Source of the DNA: Pseudomonadota bacterium
GTDB lineage: Bacteria > Pseudomonadota > Alphaproteobacteria > Dongiales > Dongiaceae
Assembly (NCBI GenBank): GCA_016183985.1
Contig: JACPDN010000004.1
Location: forward strand, 62,001 to 126,000
Direction of reading: 5' to 3'
Length of the DNA stretch: 64,000 bases
Shown here: positions 30,929 to 42,828 of the stretch, in pieces
How positions within the stretch are numbered: the stretch's first letter is position 1
Layout of the letters: each line of letters begins with the position of its first letter
Notes under the pieces: generated by a model
Databases searched by the model: none
What the model was told of the DNA's origin: nothing
Seen by the model: the letters and a program-made list of their open reading frames with translations, nothing else
Position numbers and translations under genes: made by a program

Positions 30929-33802
30929 TCACGCCGCCCCGACCTTGCCTGCCCCAACTGCATCCGCGCAGCGGTGGCACAGCGTCGGATGCGCCTTCAC
31001 CTCGCCAACCTCCGGCAGAACCTGCCAGCAGCGATCGCATTTTTCTCCGCTCGCCAGTTCGACCACCACGGCCACCCCCGCCACATCGTTCTGCGTGAAG
31101 GCACCTTCCGGCGCCGCACCGCTCTCGAGCGAGATGTTGGAGGTGATGGCGATCTCGGCAAGGTCGAGGCCCTGAAGTTCCGCCTGACGTTCGGCCGACA
31201 GATAAACCTTGGGGCTAGCCTGCAGGCTGGCGCCGATCTTCTTCTCCGCGCGGGCGAGTTCCAGGGCGCCGGTGACGACACGGCGGATGTCGCGCACCTT
31301 GCCCCATTTCTCAGCCAAGGCCGCATCGGCCCAATTGGTCGGCAGGGTCGGCATGACGCGTAAGTGCACGCTGTCCTCGCCGTTCTTCCACGGACGCGCG
31401 CGCCAGGCTTCCTCGGCCGTGAAGCACAGGATGGGGGCGAGCCAGGCGGTGAGGCACGAGAACACCTCGTAGAGCACCGTGCGCGTGGCACGGCGGCGCA
31501 CTGAGTCCGGTCGGTCGCAATAGAGCGCGTCCTTGCGGATGTCGAAATAGAAGGCCGAGAGATCGACGGCGCAGAAATTATGGAGCTCGATGAAGAGATC
31601 GTGGAACTCATAGCCGTCGATGCCGGCGCGCACCACCTTGTCGAGCTCTGCCAGGCGATGCAGCGCCCAGCGATCGAGCTCCGGCATCTCCGCCGGGCTG
31701 AGGCGCTCGGATTCCTGCCATCCATCCAGCGCGCCCAGGATGTAGCGGAAGGTGTTGCGCAGGCGCCGATAGGCTTCGGCAGAATGTTTGAGGATCTCGT
31801 TGCCGATGCGCTGGTCGTCGGCATAGTCGGTGGAGACCACCCACAGGCGTAAAATATCGGCGCCGTATTGCTCCATCACCTTCTGCGGCGCGATGACGTT
31901 GCCCAAGGACTTCGACATCTTGCGACCCTGCTCGTCGAGCGTGAAGCCATGCGTGAGGACGCCCTTATAGGGCGCCTTGCCGCGGGTCCCGACGCTTTCC
32001 AGCAGCGAGGAATGGAACCAGCCCCTGTGCTGGTCCGAACCTTCGAGATAGAGATCCGCAGGGCTCGTCATGTCCCAGGTCGGATCCGCGCGCGTCGCCG
32101 CTTCCAGCACGAAGGCATGGGTCGAGCCGGAATCGAACCAGACATCGACGATGTCCTTGATCTGCTCGTAATCGTCCGGGTTGTAGTCGTTGCCGAGGAA
32201 GCGCGAGGGCTCGCTCGAATACCAGGCGTCAGCGCCCTCCTTCATGAAGGCGTCGACGATGCGGTCGACCACCTTCTGGTCGCGCAAGGGCTCCTGCGTC
32301 TTCTTGTTGACGAAGACGGCGATCGGCACACCCCAGGCGCGCTGGCGGCTGATGCACCAATCCGGCCGGTTCTCGATCATCGAATAAAGGCGCGTCTTGC
32401 CGGCAGCTGGCACGAAGCGCGTTTTGTCGATCTCGGAGAGCGCCGTCTTGCGCAGATCGTTCTTCTCCATCGAGATGAACCATTGCGGCGTGTTGCGGAA
32501 GATGATCGGCGCTTTCGAGCGCCAGGAATGTGGATAGGAATGGGTGATCTTGCCGGATGCCACCAGCATGCCGCGTTCGGTCAAGGCGGCGATGACCGAA
32601 TCATCGGCGTCGCCTTTCTTGCCGTATTGGTTCATCACGCGCTTGCCGGCAAAGAGCGGCACATGGTCGTAATAGGCACCGTCTGGGCCGACCGTCTGCG
32701 GCACTTCGATGCCGTTGGCAAGGCCCAGCTCGTAATCGTCCGCGCCATGGCCGGGGGCGATATGCACGAAACCGGTGCCGGCATCGGTCGAGACGAAATC
32801 GCCGGCATAGGGGCGCACCTCGAAATCATAGCCGGACCCATGGAACGGGTGATGGGTGACGCTGCCGGCCAGGGCCGTGCCCTTGCCCGACCAGAATTCC
32901 GTCGACCCGGTGATCGCGGCCTTCTCTTCGAACGCCGCTTTCAAATCCTTCGCCACGACCAGACGGTCGCCGGCCTTCACATGGGCACCTTCGCCGACCC
33001 CCGTCACTTCCAGGCCGACATAATCGATGTCTTTGCCAAAGGCGATGGCGCGGTTCCCCGGGATGGTCCAGGGCGTCGTCGTCCAGATGACGATGGCAGC
33101 ACCCTTCAAACCCTCCGGACCCTTTTGGACCGGGAACTTCACCCAGATCGTGTTGCTGACGTGGTCGTGATATTCGACCTCGGCCTCGGCAAGGGCTGTC
33201 TTCTCAACGACCGACCACATCACCGGCTTCGAGCCGCGGAACAGGCCGCCATTCATCAGGAACTTGCCGATCTCGCGCGCGATCTGCGCCTCGGCCGGGT
33301 AGGCCATCGTCGTGTAGGGGTGATCCCAATCGCCGGCAACGCCGAGGCGTTTGAACTCTTCGCGCTGCACATCGATCCATTTGGCGGCGAAGTCGCGGCA
33401 CTGGCGGCGGAACTCGTTGATCTCCACCTCGTCCTTGTTCTTGCCGGCCTTCCTATACTGCTCCTCGATCATCCATTCGATGGGCAGGCCATGGCAGTCC
33501 CAGCCCGGAACGTAATGCGCGTCCTTGCCCAGCATCTGCTGCGAGCGGTTGATGACGTCTTTCAGAATCTTGTTGAGCGCATGGCCGATATGGATGTTGC
33601 CGTTGGCATAAGGCGGGCCGTCATGGAGGACGAACTTCGCCTTGCCCGCTGAGGCCTGGCGCAGCTTGCCGTAGAGATCCTCCTTCAACCAGCTATCAAG
33701 GATCGCCGGCTCCTTCTTCGGCAGATCGCCGCGCATGGGGAAATCCGTCTTCGGCAGGAAGACGGTCGTCTTGTAATCCGGCTTGGTCGCGTCGGCGCTC
33801 AT
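30929..33802 (-). CDS. ileS: Isoleucyl-tRNA synthetase
   Basis: 957 residues, normal length for bacterial class I IleRS. The H-I-G-H motif is at 71-74 and K-M-S-K-S at 628-632. The editing (CP1) domain with G-T-G-x-V-H-I-A-P-G-H-G lies between. The C-terminus has the zinc pattern C-x-x-C (K-C-D-R-C-W) and L-C-H-R-C. It charges tRNA-Ile with isoleucine in the cytoplasm. The gene follows ribF by 29 bases and leads to lspA on the same strand. Confidence 0.97.
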   Translation of the reverse strand: MSADATKPDYKTTVFLPKTDFPMRGDLPKKEPAILDSWLKEDLYGKLRQASAGKAKFVLHDGPPYANGNIHIGHALNKILKDVINRSQQMLGKDAHYVPGWDCHGLPIEWMIEEQYRKAGKNKDEVEINEFRRQCRDFAAKWIDVQREEFKRLGVAGDWDHPYTTMAYPAEAQIAREIGKFLMNGGLFRGSKPVMWSVVEKTALAEAEVEYHDHVSNTIWVKFPVQKGPEGLKGAAIVIWTTTPWTIPGNRAIAFGKDIDYVGLEVTGVGEGAHVKAGDRLVVAKDLKAAFEEKAAITGSTEFWSGKGTALAGSVTHHPFHGSGYDFEVRPYAGDFVSTDAGTGFVHIAPGHGADDYELGLANGIEVPQTVGPDGAYYDHVPLFAGKRVMNQYGKKGDADDSVIAALTERGMLVASGKITHSYPHSWRSKAPIIFRNTPQWFISMEKNDLRKTALSEIDKTRFVPAAGKTRLYSMIENRPDWCISRQRAWGVPIAVFVNKKTQEPLRDQKVVDRIVDAFMKEGADAWYSSEPSRFLGNDYNPDDYEQIKDIVDVWFDSGSTHAFVLEAATRADPTWDMTSPADLYLEGSDQHRGWFHSSLLESVGTRGKAPYKGVLTHGFTLDEQGRKMSKSLGNVIAPQKVMEQYGADILRLWVVSTDYADDQRIGNEILKHSAEAYRRLRNTFRYILGALDGWQESERLSPAEMPELDRWALHRLAELDKVVRAGIDGYEFHDLFIELHNFCAVDLSAFYFDIRKDALYCDRPDSVRRRATRTVLYEVFSCLTAWLAPILCFTAEEAWRARPWKNGEDSVHLRVMPTLPTNWADAALAEKWGKVRDIRRVVTGALELARAEKKIGASLQASPKVYLSAERQAELQGLDLAEIAITSNISLESGAAPEGAFTQNDVAGVAVVVELASGEKCDRCWQVLPEVGEVKAHPTLCHRCADAVGAGKVGAA

Positions 33803-33831
33803 CTTGTTTCAGTTCCAGTCGTCAAAAATCA

Positions 33832-34830
33832 TCAATCGAGTTTGTCGCTGCCCGGATGGCCGCCAGGCTGCGGGCCGTGATAATCGGCCAGAATCTTTCG
33901 CGCGGTATCGCTGTCGGCAGCGATCTGCGCCTTCAAGGCATCGAGTCCGTTGAACTTCATCTCAGGCCGGATGAAGTCGATCAAGGCGACACGCAGATGC
34001 TTGCCGTAGAGATCGCCGGCAAAATCGAAGAGATGCGCTTCGAGCTGCACGCGCGTGCCGCCCACCGTGGGCCTGCGGCCGAGATTGGCGACACCCTTGA
34101 TCCAGCCGCCACTTTCATCATCGCCATCAATCGCCATCACGGCATAGACGCCAAGCTTGGGCTCCATGTACTCGCCGATGGCGATATTGGCGGTGGGGAA
34201 GCCCAGCAACCGCCCGCGCGCATCGCCATGCTCGACGCGGCCCTCGATCTCCCAGGGCCGGCCCAAGGTCGCGGCGGCACTCTTGGGGTCGCCCGCCTGC
34301 AATTGCTCGCGCACCAGGGTCGACGAATAGGCGGGACCGGCACCGGCCTTGGCGGCCGCGACGGAGGTCACGCCGAAACCATGCTGCCCGCCGAATTCGG
34401 TGAGCAGCGCGGCATTCCCGGCGCGCCCCTTGCCGAAGCAGAAATCGTAACCCACCACGACATGCGCGATATGAAGGCCGCCGACCAGGATCTCAGCAAC
34501 GAAATTCTCGGCCGAGCGCGCCATCATCGCGGCATCAAAGGCGAGCTCGAAAACGAAATCGACGCCCAGCGCCTGCAGATGCCGCGTCTTGATGCGGAAC
34601 GGTGTCAGGCGGAACGGCGGATCCTGCGGTCGAATGAATGAGCGCGGATGCGGCTCGAAGGTGAGCACGGCGAGCGGCGCCTTCTTCGAATGCGCGATCT
34701 CGGCCGCCTGACGGATCACCGCCTGATGCCCCAGATGCACACCGTCGAAATTCCCCAACGCCACCACGGCGCCATGGGCCTCGAAGGGAACGTCCTCGAT
34801 ATGCCGGATAAGTCGCAACATCGACATCAT
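33832..34830 (-). CDS. ribF: Bifunctional riboflavin kinase / FAD synthetase
   Basis: 332 residues. The N-terminal FAD synthetase domain has G-N-F-D-G-V-H-L-G-H and the later G-Y-D-F-C-F-G-K-G-R-A-G. The C-terminal kinase domain carries G-R-L-L-G-F-P-T-A-N and a terminal R-P-E-M-K-F segment. It makes FMN then FAD from riboflavin. The ATG overlaps the stop of the MaoC gene (ATGA) and the stop lies 29 bases from ileS; ribF-ileS-lspA is a common bacterial order. Confidence 0.95.
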   Translation of the reverse strand: MMSMLRLIRHIEDVPFEAHGAVVALGNFDGVHLGHQAVIRQAAEIAHSKKAPLAVLTFEPHPRSFIRPQDPPFRLTPFRIKTRHLQALGVDFVFELAFDAAMMARSAENFVAEILVGGLHIAHVVVGYDFCFGKGRAGNAALLTEFGGQHGFGVTSVAAAKAGAGPAYSSTLVREQLQAGDPKSAAATLGRPWEIEGRVEHGDARGRLLGFPTANIAIGEYMEPKLGVYAVMAIDGDDESGGWIKGVANLGRRPTVGGTRVQLEAHLFDFAGDLYGKHLRVALIDFIRPEMKFNGLDALKAQIAADSDTARKILADYHGPQPGGHPGSDKLD

Positions 34831-35273
34831 TTCGGGCGCTTGGGCACCAGCAGCATGGCCTCGCCCTCCAGCACCACCGTCTCGCCGACCGTGGCGATGG
34901 TCGAGAAGGTGGCGCGACCCTTTTCCTTGTCGACGGCGGTCGCGGTGCAGCGCGCCACCACCGTGTCGCCGATGCGGACCGGCGCCTTGAACTTCAAATT
35001 CTGCGACAGGTAGATGCAGCCCGGCCCCGGCAGCTTGGTGCCGAGCACGGCCGAGATGAAACCGGCGGTCAGCATGCCATGGGCGATGCGGCCCTTGAAC
35101 ATGGTGGGCTTGGCGAAATCCTCGTCGAGATGGACCGGGTTGGTGTCGCCGGAAAGCCCCGCGAACAGGACGATATCGGTCTCCGTCACCGTCTTCGAAT
35201 AGACGGCCGACATGCCCGTATCGATTTCATCGACATATTTGCCGCGCAACTCATCCGCGTAGGCGACGCTCAT
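34827..35273 (-). CDS. MaoC-like dehydratase ((R)-specific enoyl-CoA hydratase type)
   Basis: 148 residues with the hot-dog fold signature F-A-G-L-S-G-D-T-N-P-V-H-L-D-E-D-F-A, whose Asp and His are the catalytic pair of PhaJ-type hydratases. G-R-I-A-H-G-M-L and the closing strand A-E-A-M-L-L-V-P fit the family. These enzymes hydrate trans-enoyl-CoA to (R)-3-hydroxyacyl-CoA, linking fatty-acid oxidation to polyhydroxyalkanoate synthesis. It is coupled by overlap to ribF, which is probably a transcriptional convenience. Confidence 0.88.
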   Translation of the reverse strand: MSVAYADELRGKYVDEIDTGMSAVYSKTVTETDIVLFAGLSGDTNPVHLDEDFAKPTMFKGRIAHGMLTAGFISAVLGTKLPGPGCIYLSQNLKFKAPVRIGDTVVARCTATAVDKEKGRATFSTIATVGETVVLEGEAMLLVPKRPK

Positions 35274-35389
35274 AACTCACCTGCTCTCGAGGGAATGGAC
35301 GGCCGCTACCCTTTAAGGCACCGCACCGCACAAAGTGCGCGGCACTATAGCGACCGCCCCACCCTGCCTCAAGAACAGGTGGCGCAAGA

Positions 35390-35965
35390 TTATGAGGTGG
35401 ATTTCCGCCGGTAATGCAGGATGACAGCACCCGTGTCGAGCTGTTTCGAGCGCTCCAGGGAGAGGTCGATCGGGCTGAACCCGCTCTCGAACAGCCGCTT
35501 GCCGCGCCCCAGCAGGTTCGGTGTGATCATGACGAAATACTCGTCGATCACATCGGCGGCGATCAGGCTCTGCGCCAGCTTGGCCCCACCGAAGCAGAAG
35601 ATGGCGCCTTCGCACTGTTTGAGGGCGGTGATCTCGGATTTGAGATCCGGCCCAGCCAGCTTCCCGTTCCAGCCCGGATCGCCCGTGAGGGTCCGCGAAA
35701 AAACCGTCTTGGGCAGTTTGTTCATCGTCCCGGCATAGGGGATCTTGGCCGCGATGCTGTTGGGGTCGGTCTCGGCCGCTTCCCAAAAACCCTTGTTGAA
35801 CAGGAAGTTGACCCTTCCATAAACCAGATGCGTGGCGCGGCCCAAGGCATAATGGGACCAGTTCTCCGCCACCTCGTCCGACCAGGGCGGCGGCAAAAAG
35901 GTGCCGTCCTCGGCGCAGGTATAGCCATCGAGACTCATGAACTGGGACAGGATCAGCGGCCGCAT
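35390..35965 (-). CDS. Dihydrofolate reductase-like protein (RibD C-terminal family)
   Basis: 191 residues. The start R-P-L-I-L-S-Q-F-M-S-L-D-G-Y resembles the YwjB/YyaP group of DHFR-fold reductases, and I-F-C-F-G-G-A-K-L-A-Q-S-L is the nucleotide-binding glycine turn. The C-terminal D-E-Y-F-V-M-I-T-P-N-L-L-G-R-G-K-R-L-F is typical. The real substrate of this group is unknown; it is not the essential folate enzyme. It is divergent from the HxlR regulator, which likely controls it. Confidence 0.85.
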   Translation of the reverse strand: MRPLILSQFMSLDGYTCAEDGTFLPPPWSDEVAENWSHYALGRATHLVYGRVNFLFNKGFWEAAETDPNSIAAKIPYAGTMNKLPKTVFSRTLTGDPGWNGKLAGPDLKSEITALKQCEGAIFCFGGAKLAQSLIAADVIDEYFVMITPNLLGRGKRLFESGFSPIDLSLERSKQLDTGAVILHYRRKSTS

Positions 35966-36022
35966 CTCTCACCTCAGCCGGTTGCGTTTAGCAATCGGTT
36001 GTGATTTTGCCCATCTGATCCT

Positions 36023-36038
36023 AAATTGCAAGCAGTTT
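36023..36038. promoter_or_regulatory. Inverted repeat upstream of the HxlR gene
   Basis: AAATTGC-AA-GCAGTTT has one mismatch and lies 15 bases before the HxlR start in the divergent promoter shared with the DHFR-like gene. HxlR proteins bind short dyads as dimers, so this is a reasonable operator candidate. Confidence 0.35.
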
Positions 36039-36052
36039 CATCTGAGGATCCG

Positions 36053-36568
36053 ATGACATCCGACCATATCCGTTCCGGCTGCCCGATCAATCTGACCCTT
36101 GAGGCGCTGGGCGACCGTTGGTCCCTCATCGTCATCCGCGACATGATGTTCGGCAACCGCCGCCATTTCCGCGAACTCCTCAACAATTCGGAGGAAGGCA
36201 TCGCCTCCAACATCCTCGCCGACCGCCTGAAGCGCCTCACCGAAGGCGGCTTCATCACCCGCGCCGACGATCCCAGCCATAAGCAGAAGGCGATCTATTC
36301 GCTCACCGAAAAGGCGATCCAGCTGGTTCCGCTGCTCTCGGCCATGGGCGCCTGGGGCCGCCGCCACATGCCCGTCACCAAGACGCTCTCGGTGCGCGCC
36401 GAGATCCTCGAAAAAGGTGGGCCCGCGCTCTGGTCCGATTTCATGGACGAATTGCGCGAAATGCATCTCGGCGAACCCCGCCCAGGGACCGGCCCCAAAG
36501 CCAGCGACCAGATGCGCGATGCCTATCTGGCGGCGTTGAAGGAAGAGGGTGGGACGCCCCGTTCTTAA
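36053..36568 (+). CDS. HxlR family transcriptional regulator
   Basis: About 171 residues. The winged helix shows C-P-I-N-L-T-L-E-A-L-G-D-R-W-S-L-I-V-I-R-D, with the family Cys near the N-terminus, then R-H-F-R-E-L, I-A-S-N-I-L-A-D-R-L-K-R-L and Y-S-L-T-E-K. The Cys may sense electrophiles as in YodB/HypR. The ATG at 36053 follows GAGGA; an upstream TTG is less likely. The partner gene is the DHFR-like reductase on the opposite strand. Confidence 0.9.
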   Translation: MTSDHIRSGCPINLTLEALGDRWSLIVIRDMMFGNRRHFRELLNNSEEGIASNILADRLKRLTEGGFITRADDPSHKQKAIYSLTEKAIQLVPLLSAMGAWGRRHMPVTKTLSVRAEILEKGGPALWSDFMDELREMHLGEPRPGTGPKASDQMRDAYLAALKEEGGTPRS

Positions 36569-36573
36569 GACGC

Positions 36574-36653
36574 CGTCATGCCCGGGCTTGACCCGGGCAT
36601 CCAGTCTATCCGACCCACCAGTGGATCCCCGGCACTTCGCCCGGGGATGACGG
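36574..36653. repeat. Interspersed palindromic repeat, family A (copy 3)
   Basis: Starts CGTCATGCCCGGGCTTG, ends CCCGGGGATGACGG. The left hairpin is identical to copy 1 at 25429. It lies between the ends of the HxlR and amidase genes, which converge. Confidence 0.85.
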
Positions 36654-36664
36654 TTCGGCGTGCA

Positions 36665-38074
36665 TCACCCCTTCGGGTCGATGGGCACCGCGTCGCGCAA
36701 GCCCAGGATGTCTTCGAACAGCGCCGCATGCGACAGCAGCTCCGCTTCGCCGCGAGGCTTGCCAACCACCATCAGGCCCATCGGCTTGCCGTCGGGCGAG
36801 AAACCGCAGGGCAGCGACAGCACGGGGCAGGAGGTCATGGTGATGAGGGCAGCCAGCTTCAGCCATTCGACGTAATTATCGAGCGTCTCGCCGTTGATCT
36901 CGCGCGGCCAGCGCTCCTTGATGTCGCGCGGCAGGATCGGTGCCGCGGGCAGCACCAGCAGGTCATAGGTCTCAAAAAACTTCACCATGTCGGCATAGAG
37001 CCGCGAGCGCCTGAGATGCGCCTTGCCGATCTCTTCCGCTGAGAGGCCAAGGCCCTTCTCGGCGTTCCAGATCACCTCGGCCTTCAATTTGTCGCGATGC
37101 TTGTTGAGGAGTGGCTTCATCGTCGTCGCGTAATCGACCGCGCGCAGGGTCTGGAACGCATTGCCGACACCGCTGAAATCCGGCGACGCCTCCTCGAAGG
37201 CAATGCCCGCACCACTGAGCTTCTCGATCGCCGCCCGGCAGATCGACTTCACACCGGCTTCGATCGGCAACGCTGCCGGGTCGAGATAGAAGGCAACGCG
37301 CTTCGGCTTCAATTTCTTCTGCGTGGTGGTGAGGAACGGCTCGGCAGGTGCCGGGAAGGAGACCGGAATGTCGACATGCCAGCCCGCCATCGCGTCGAGG
37401 AAGAGGGCGGTGTCGGCGACATTGCGCGCCATCGGCCCGTCGACCGACAGCGTGTCGAAGCGGAGTTCCCCCGGGCCCGAGGGCACGCGGCCGGGCGAGG
37501 GGCGCAGGCCCACCACCGAGCAGAAGGCCGCCGGTGTCCGCAACGACCCGCCAAGATCGGACCCGGTTGCCAGCCACATCTCGCCGGTCGCCAGCGCCAC
37601 CGCCGAGCCGCCGGACGAACCGCCGGCATTCAGCTTCACATTCCACGGGTTGTAGGTCTCGCCATGCACTTCGTTGAAGGTGTTGGCACCGGCGCCGAAT
37701 TCTGGGGTATTGGTCATGCCGAGCACGACGGCGCCGTTGCTCTCCAGCCGCTCCACCATGATGTCGGATTTTTCCGGCACATTGTCGGCAAAGATCGGCG
37801 AGCCATAGGTCGTGCGCACGCCCGCGACGTCATTCAGTTCCTTGACGCCGATGGGCAGGCCCGCCAGCATCCCGCGCTGGTCGACCGGCAGCTTCATCAA
37901 CCGCCTGGCATGATCGCGCGCCCGGTCGGCGCAAAGCGTCACCACCGCATTGACCTTCGGGTTCACAGCCTCGATACGCGCCAGCGCATCGTCGATAAGG
38001 TCGAGCGGTGTCACCGCGCCGGATTTCAACAGCTCGACGGCCTTGATCGCAGAAAGGCGCCAGTATTCGGTCAT
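36665..38074 (-). CDS. Amidase (amidase signature family)
   Basis: About 469 residues. The signature G-G-S-S-G-G-S-A holds the nucleophile and cis-Ser, and G-V-K-E-L-N near residue 80 supplies the catalytic Lys. G-S-D-L-G-G-S-L-R-T-P-A follows the signature. It hydrolyses amides to acid plus ammonia in the cytoplasm. It ends the same-strand series downstream of the peptide transporter, so its substrate may be an imported amide or N-acyl compound. The ATG at 38074 follows GGGAGAG. Confidence 0.9.
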   Translation of the reverse strand: MTEYWRLSAIKAVELLKSGAVTPLDLIDDALARIEAVNPKVNAVVTLCADRARDHARRLMKLPVDQRGMLAGLPIGVKELNDVAGVRTTYGSPIFADNVPEKSDIMVERLESNGAVVLGMTNTPEFGAGANTFNEVHGETYNPWNVKLNAGGSSGGSAVALATGEMWLATGSDLGGSLRTPAAFCSVVGLRPSPGRVPSGPGELRFDTLSVDGPMARNVADTALFLDAMAGWHVDIPVSFPAPAEPFLTTTQKKLKPKRVAFYLDPAALPIEAGVKSICRAAIEKLSGAGIAFEEASPDFSGVGNAFQTLRAVDYATTMKPLLNKHRDKLKAEVIWNAEKGLGLSAEEIGKAHLRRSRLYADMVKFFETYDLLVLPAAPILPRDIKERWPREINGETLDNYVEWLKLAALITMTSCPVLSLPCGFSPDGKPMGLMVVGKPRGEAELLSHAALFEDILGLRDAVPIDPKG

Positions 38075-38105
38075 CGCACAGCTCTCCCTCATCCCCATCT
38101 CTTGC

Positions 38106-38136
38106 CGTCATGCCCGGGCTTGGCCCGGGGATGACG
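38106..38136. repeat. Interspersed palindromic repeat, family A (copy 4, truncated)
   Basis: A single hairpin of the family, CGTCATGCCCGGG joined directly to CCCGGGGATGACG, with the middle of the element deleted. It lies between the double ATPase and amidase genes. Confidence 0.75.
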
Positions 38137-38144
38137 AACGAGTT

Positions 38145-39920
<1,776 letters not shown>

Positions 39921-39951
39921 GTTAGATACGCAATTCTCAGAAAATAAAAAT

Positions 39952-40030
39952 CGTCATGCCCGGGCTTGACCCGGGCATCCACTCTCTCCGGGCCATCAGT
40001 GGATCCCCGGGTCAAGCCCGGGGATGACGG
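39952..40030. repeat. Interspersed palindromic repeat, family A (copy 5)
   Basis: Left hairpin ATGCCCGGG-cttga-CCCGGGCAT, right hairpin CCCCGGG-tcaag-CCCGGGG, outer arms CGTCAT/ATGACG. The most symmetrical copy in the window. It separates the formamidase from the ATPase gene within the transporter locus. Confidence 0.88.
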
Positions 40031-40059
40031 AGATAGAAGCGGGCTGACTCGGTTTGTTC

Positions 40060-41022
40060 TCACTCCAACACCACCCGCGGGAAGTAGAAGGAGACCACCC
40101 AATTCGGCATGTCGACGATCTCGCTGATCCTGAGATCGCCGCAGACCGAGCACAGCATATAGGCGTCGACGGCCGGGATGCCGTGGCGCTTGGTGAGCAG
40201 CTCGACCATGCCCGAAACTGCCGCCTTGGCGCCTTCCATCAGATCCGTGCCGATGCCGGTGGTGACGTCATAGCCCTTGGCATCGAGATGCTTGGTGACC
40301 GGCCCTGCCGTGCGGAAGCGCGGGAATTTGAGGTTGGCACCCTTCACCAGGTCGAGCTTCACGGTGACGTCCATCGGGCTTTCAATCGCCGTGCCGCAGA
40401 CCTCGCCATCGCCCTGCGCCGCATGCGTGTCGCCCAGCGAGAACAGGCCGCCCGCGACCTCGACGGGCAGATAGAGCTCGGTGCCGACGCTCATGTCGCG
40501 AATATCCATGTTGCCGCCGACGCGCCGCGGCGGGACGACGGAATGATGACCCTTCTCCGCCGGCGCCAGGCCGATCGTGCCGGCAAAGGGCTTCAGCGGC
40601 ACATGGGCGAGGCCCTTGAAGGCGGCCGGCGCCAGCGTATTGGCATCGTATTTCCAGATATGGAGCGCCGGCTCCTTGAACTGGTCGGCGAGCAGGCCGA
40701 AGCCCGGGATGTTCGCCGTCCAGCCCCAGCCGGAAGGACGATAGGCCATGAGCGTCACCTTGATCGCATCGCCCGGTTCCGCACCATCGATATAGACCGG
40801 GCCCGTCGTCGGGTTCACTTTCCCGAAATCGAGCTTGCCCATATCGGCGACCGTCCAATCCGGGGTGATCTGCCCGCCCGATGAATCGATCGTCTCCAGA
40901 TCGATCACCGCACCCGGCGCCACCGTCAGCACGGGTTTGAGGCTGTTGTCCCAGCCGTGATGATGGTGGTGGCGGTGGATCGTGTGCCCAGCCTTCGTGA
41001 GACCGTCGTGTGAACCGCTCAT
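40060..41022 (-). CDS. Acetamidase/formamidase family protein
   Basis: 320 residues of the FmdA/AmdA family, with G-D-T-H-A-A-Q-G-D-G-E-V-C-G-T-A, the metal-binding core with His and Asp/Glu, and G-P-V-Y-I-D-G-A-E-P-G-D near residue 75. These enzymes release ammonia from formamide or acetamide. An unusual H-R-H-H-H-H-H run sits at residues 16-22; it could bind metal, and it is encoded at the genomic level rather than a tag. It is placed inside the peptide ABC locus, 20 bases after a binding-protein gene. Confidence 0.88.
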   Translation of the reverse strand: MSGSHDGLTKAGHTIHRHHHHHGWDNSLKPVLTVAPGAVIDLETIDSSGGQITPDWTVADMGKLDFGKVNPTTGPVYIDGAEPGDAIKVTLMAYRPSGWGWTANIPGFGLLADQFKEPALHIWKYDANTLAPAAFKGLAHVPLKPFAGTIGLAPAEKGHHSVVPPRRVGGNMDIRDMSVGTELYLPVEVAGGLFSLGDTHAAQGDGEVCGTAIESPMDVTVKLDLVKGANLKFPRFRTAGPVTKHLDAKGYDVTTGIGTDLMEGAKAAVSGMVELLTKRHGIPAVDAYMLCSVCGDLRISEIVDMPNWVVSFYFPRVVLE

Positions 41023-41041
41023 GGCCTTCTGGCTCCGTTCG

Positions 41042-42736
41042 TTACTGCTTCACCCAGACCGTGTCATAGGGGAAGGGCTGCGTGATGATGTCGGTGAAGT
41101 AGCTGGGATCGCCGTCGATCTTCTCCGATTTCAACGCATAGCGCCGCGCATTGACCAGCGGCACCCACGGTGCGTCCTTCATGATATCGGCATAGATGCC
41201 CTTCCAGGCGTCGAGGCGCTCCTGCGCCTTGGCCGGGTCGGTGATCGCATCGGCCGCGGCCGCGCGCTTGTCGATATCCTTGTTGCAATAGAACGACCAG
41301 TTATAGCCGCCCTCGATCGCCCCGGCACAGCCCAGGATCGCGGTGTAGAAGTTCGAAGGGTCGGGGAAGTCGGCATACCATTCGGTGAGGCTCATCGGCG
41401 CCCCGTCCGGCTTCGAGCTGACGCCCACCGAGGTCGCGAGGTCGAGACCCTTGAGCTCGACCTTGATGCCGATGGCGGCGAGATCCTGCTGGATCGCCTG
41501 GCCCATGCGCGGCCAGGGATCGGCATTCTGGAAGTAGAGCTGCGTCGTGAAGCCATCGCCGACGCCGGCAGCCTTCAGCAATTCCTTGGCCTTGGCCACA
41601 TCATGCGGATAGCCCTGATAGGCCTTGTCGTAGCCGCCCATGGCCGGCGGCAGCACCTGATTGGTCGGCGTGGCGCGGTCATTGAGGATTTTGGCGAGGC
41701 GATCCTTGTCGATCGCCATGTTGACGGCCTGGCGCACTTCGACCTTGTCGAAGGGCTTCAGATTGACGTTCATGGCGAGATAATTGGTGTTGAGCTGGTC
41801 GGCCGTGATGAAACGATCTTTCAGCGCAGGATCCTTGGAGACTTCCAGGAATTTCGCCGGCGGGAAGATGTCGCCGGTGATGTCGGCCTCGTTGTTCTGA
41901 ACTTTCAAGACCTGTACCACCGGCTCGATGCCGAATTGGATGGTGATCTTGTCGGCAAAGCCTTCCGACTTATTGAAATTGTCCTTGAAGCGGTCGAGCA
42001 CGATGCGCTGGCCCGGCGTGTATTCGGCCAATGAATAGGCGCCGGTGCCGACGATGTGATGCGTGAAATCGGCGCCGTATTTCTCGACCTCTTCCTTCGG
42101 CACGACCATGCCGAAATTGAGCCCGAACACGGCGAGCATCGTCGCATTGGGCGCGCTGAGCTCGAATTTCACGGTCTTCGCGTCCGGCGTGGTGATGCCG
42201 GCGATGTCCTTGGCCTTGCCGTCGGCGAATTCCTGATAGCCCTTGATGCCCGCGAAATAACCGGCACCCGGGCTCTGCGTCTTCGGGTCCGCGACGCGCT
42301 CGATCGAATATTTCACATCGGCCGAGGTCATGACGCGACCGTTATGGAACTTCACCCCATCATGCAGCTTGAAGGTGTAGCTGAGGCCGTCGGGCGAGAT
42401 CTCGAAACTTTCGGCGAGATCCGGCACCAGTTCCGTGGTGCCGGGCTTGTAATCCATCAAGCCATCGAACACGGCGCGGATCGGCGACCAGCTCTGGAAG
42501 GTATAGCCGATGGCCGGGTCCATCGAATCGAGATCGTCCTTGAACAGCACCGTGTATTCGCCGCCCTGCTTGGGCGTCGATGCCGCAGGTGTCGCTGCTT
42601 CACTGGCTGCAGCCGGGGCTGCTTCGGAGGTCGCCGCCGGTGCAGCCTGACTGGCAGCCTCGTTCTTCTTCTCCTCACCACAGGCGCCAAGGGCCAGCAA
42701 GGCGGCGATGGAAACGGTGCTTAAAAATCGATTCAT
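41042..42736 (-). CDS. Solute-binding lipoprotein, family 5 (copy 1)
   Basis: 564 residues. The lipobox L-A-L-G-A-C starts the mature protein, followed by an Ala/Glu/Ser-rich linker and the family 5 fold (D-S-M-D-P-A-I-G-Y, Y-K-P-G-T-T-E-L-V-P-D-L-A-E-S, L-H-D-G-V-K-F-H-N-G-R). It captures peptides or similar amino compounds in the periplasm for the DppBC-type permeases. It is the most divergent of the three tandem copies. A perfect hairpin lies between it and copy 2. Confidence 0.9.
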   Translation of the reverse strand: MNRFLSTVSIAALLALGACGEEKKNEAASQAAPAATSEAAPAAASEAATPAASTPKQGGEYTVLFKDDLDSMDPAIGYTFQSWSPIRAVFDGLMDYKPGTTELVPDLAESFEISPDGLSYTFKLHDGVKFHNGRVMTSADVKYSIERVADPKTQSPGAGYFAGIKGYQEFADGKAKDIAGITTPDAKTVKFELSAPNATMLAVFGLNFGMVVPKEEVEKYGADFTHHIVGTGAYSLAEYTPGQRIVLDRFKDNFNKSEGFADKITIQFGIEPVVQVLKVQNNEADITGDIFPPAKFLEVSKDPALKDRFITADQLNTNYLAMNVNLKPFDKVEVRQAVNMAIDKDRLAKILNDRATPTNQVLPPAMGGYDKAYQGYPHDVAKAKELLKAAGVGDGFTTQLYFQNADPWPRMGQAIQQDLAAIGIKVELKGLDLATSVGVSSKPDGAPMSLTEWYADFPDPSNFYTAILGCAGAIEGGYNWSFYCNKDIDKRAAAADAITDPAKAQERLDAWKGIYADIMKDAPWVPLVNARRYALKSEKIDGDPSYFTDIITQPFPYDTVWVKQ

Positions 42737-42778
42737 GTGCTCAATCCTTGGAGAAGGGACGCGTTATCGAGAAATCGG

Positions 42779-42808
42779 GGGCGGGGCGGCGTCCCTTCCG
42801 CCCCGCCC
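42779..42808 (-). other. Intercistronic hairpin between binding-protein copies 2 and 1
   Basis: GGGCGGGGCGG and CCGCCCCGCCC form a perfect 11-bp stem with an 8-base loop. It lies just after the stop of copy 2. No T-run follows, so it is more likely an mRNA-protecting or partial-stop structure, as after other binding-protein genes. Confidence 0.6.
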
Positions 42809-42828
42809 GAGTCTACGCATTGTCCGGC

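Noticed and set aside
31868-33652. 594-codon plus-strand frame inside ileS
   Set aside because: Shadow frame; ileS is unambiguous.
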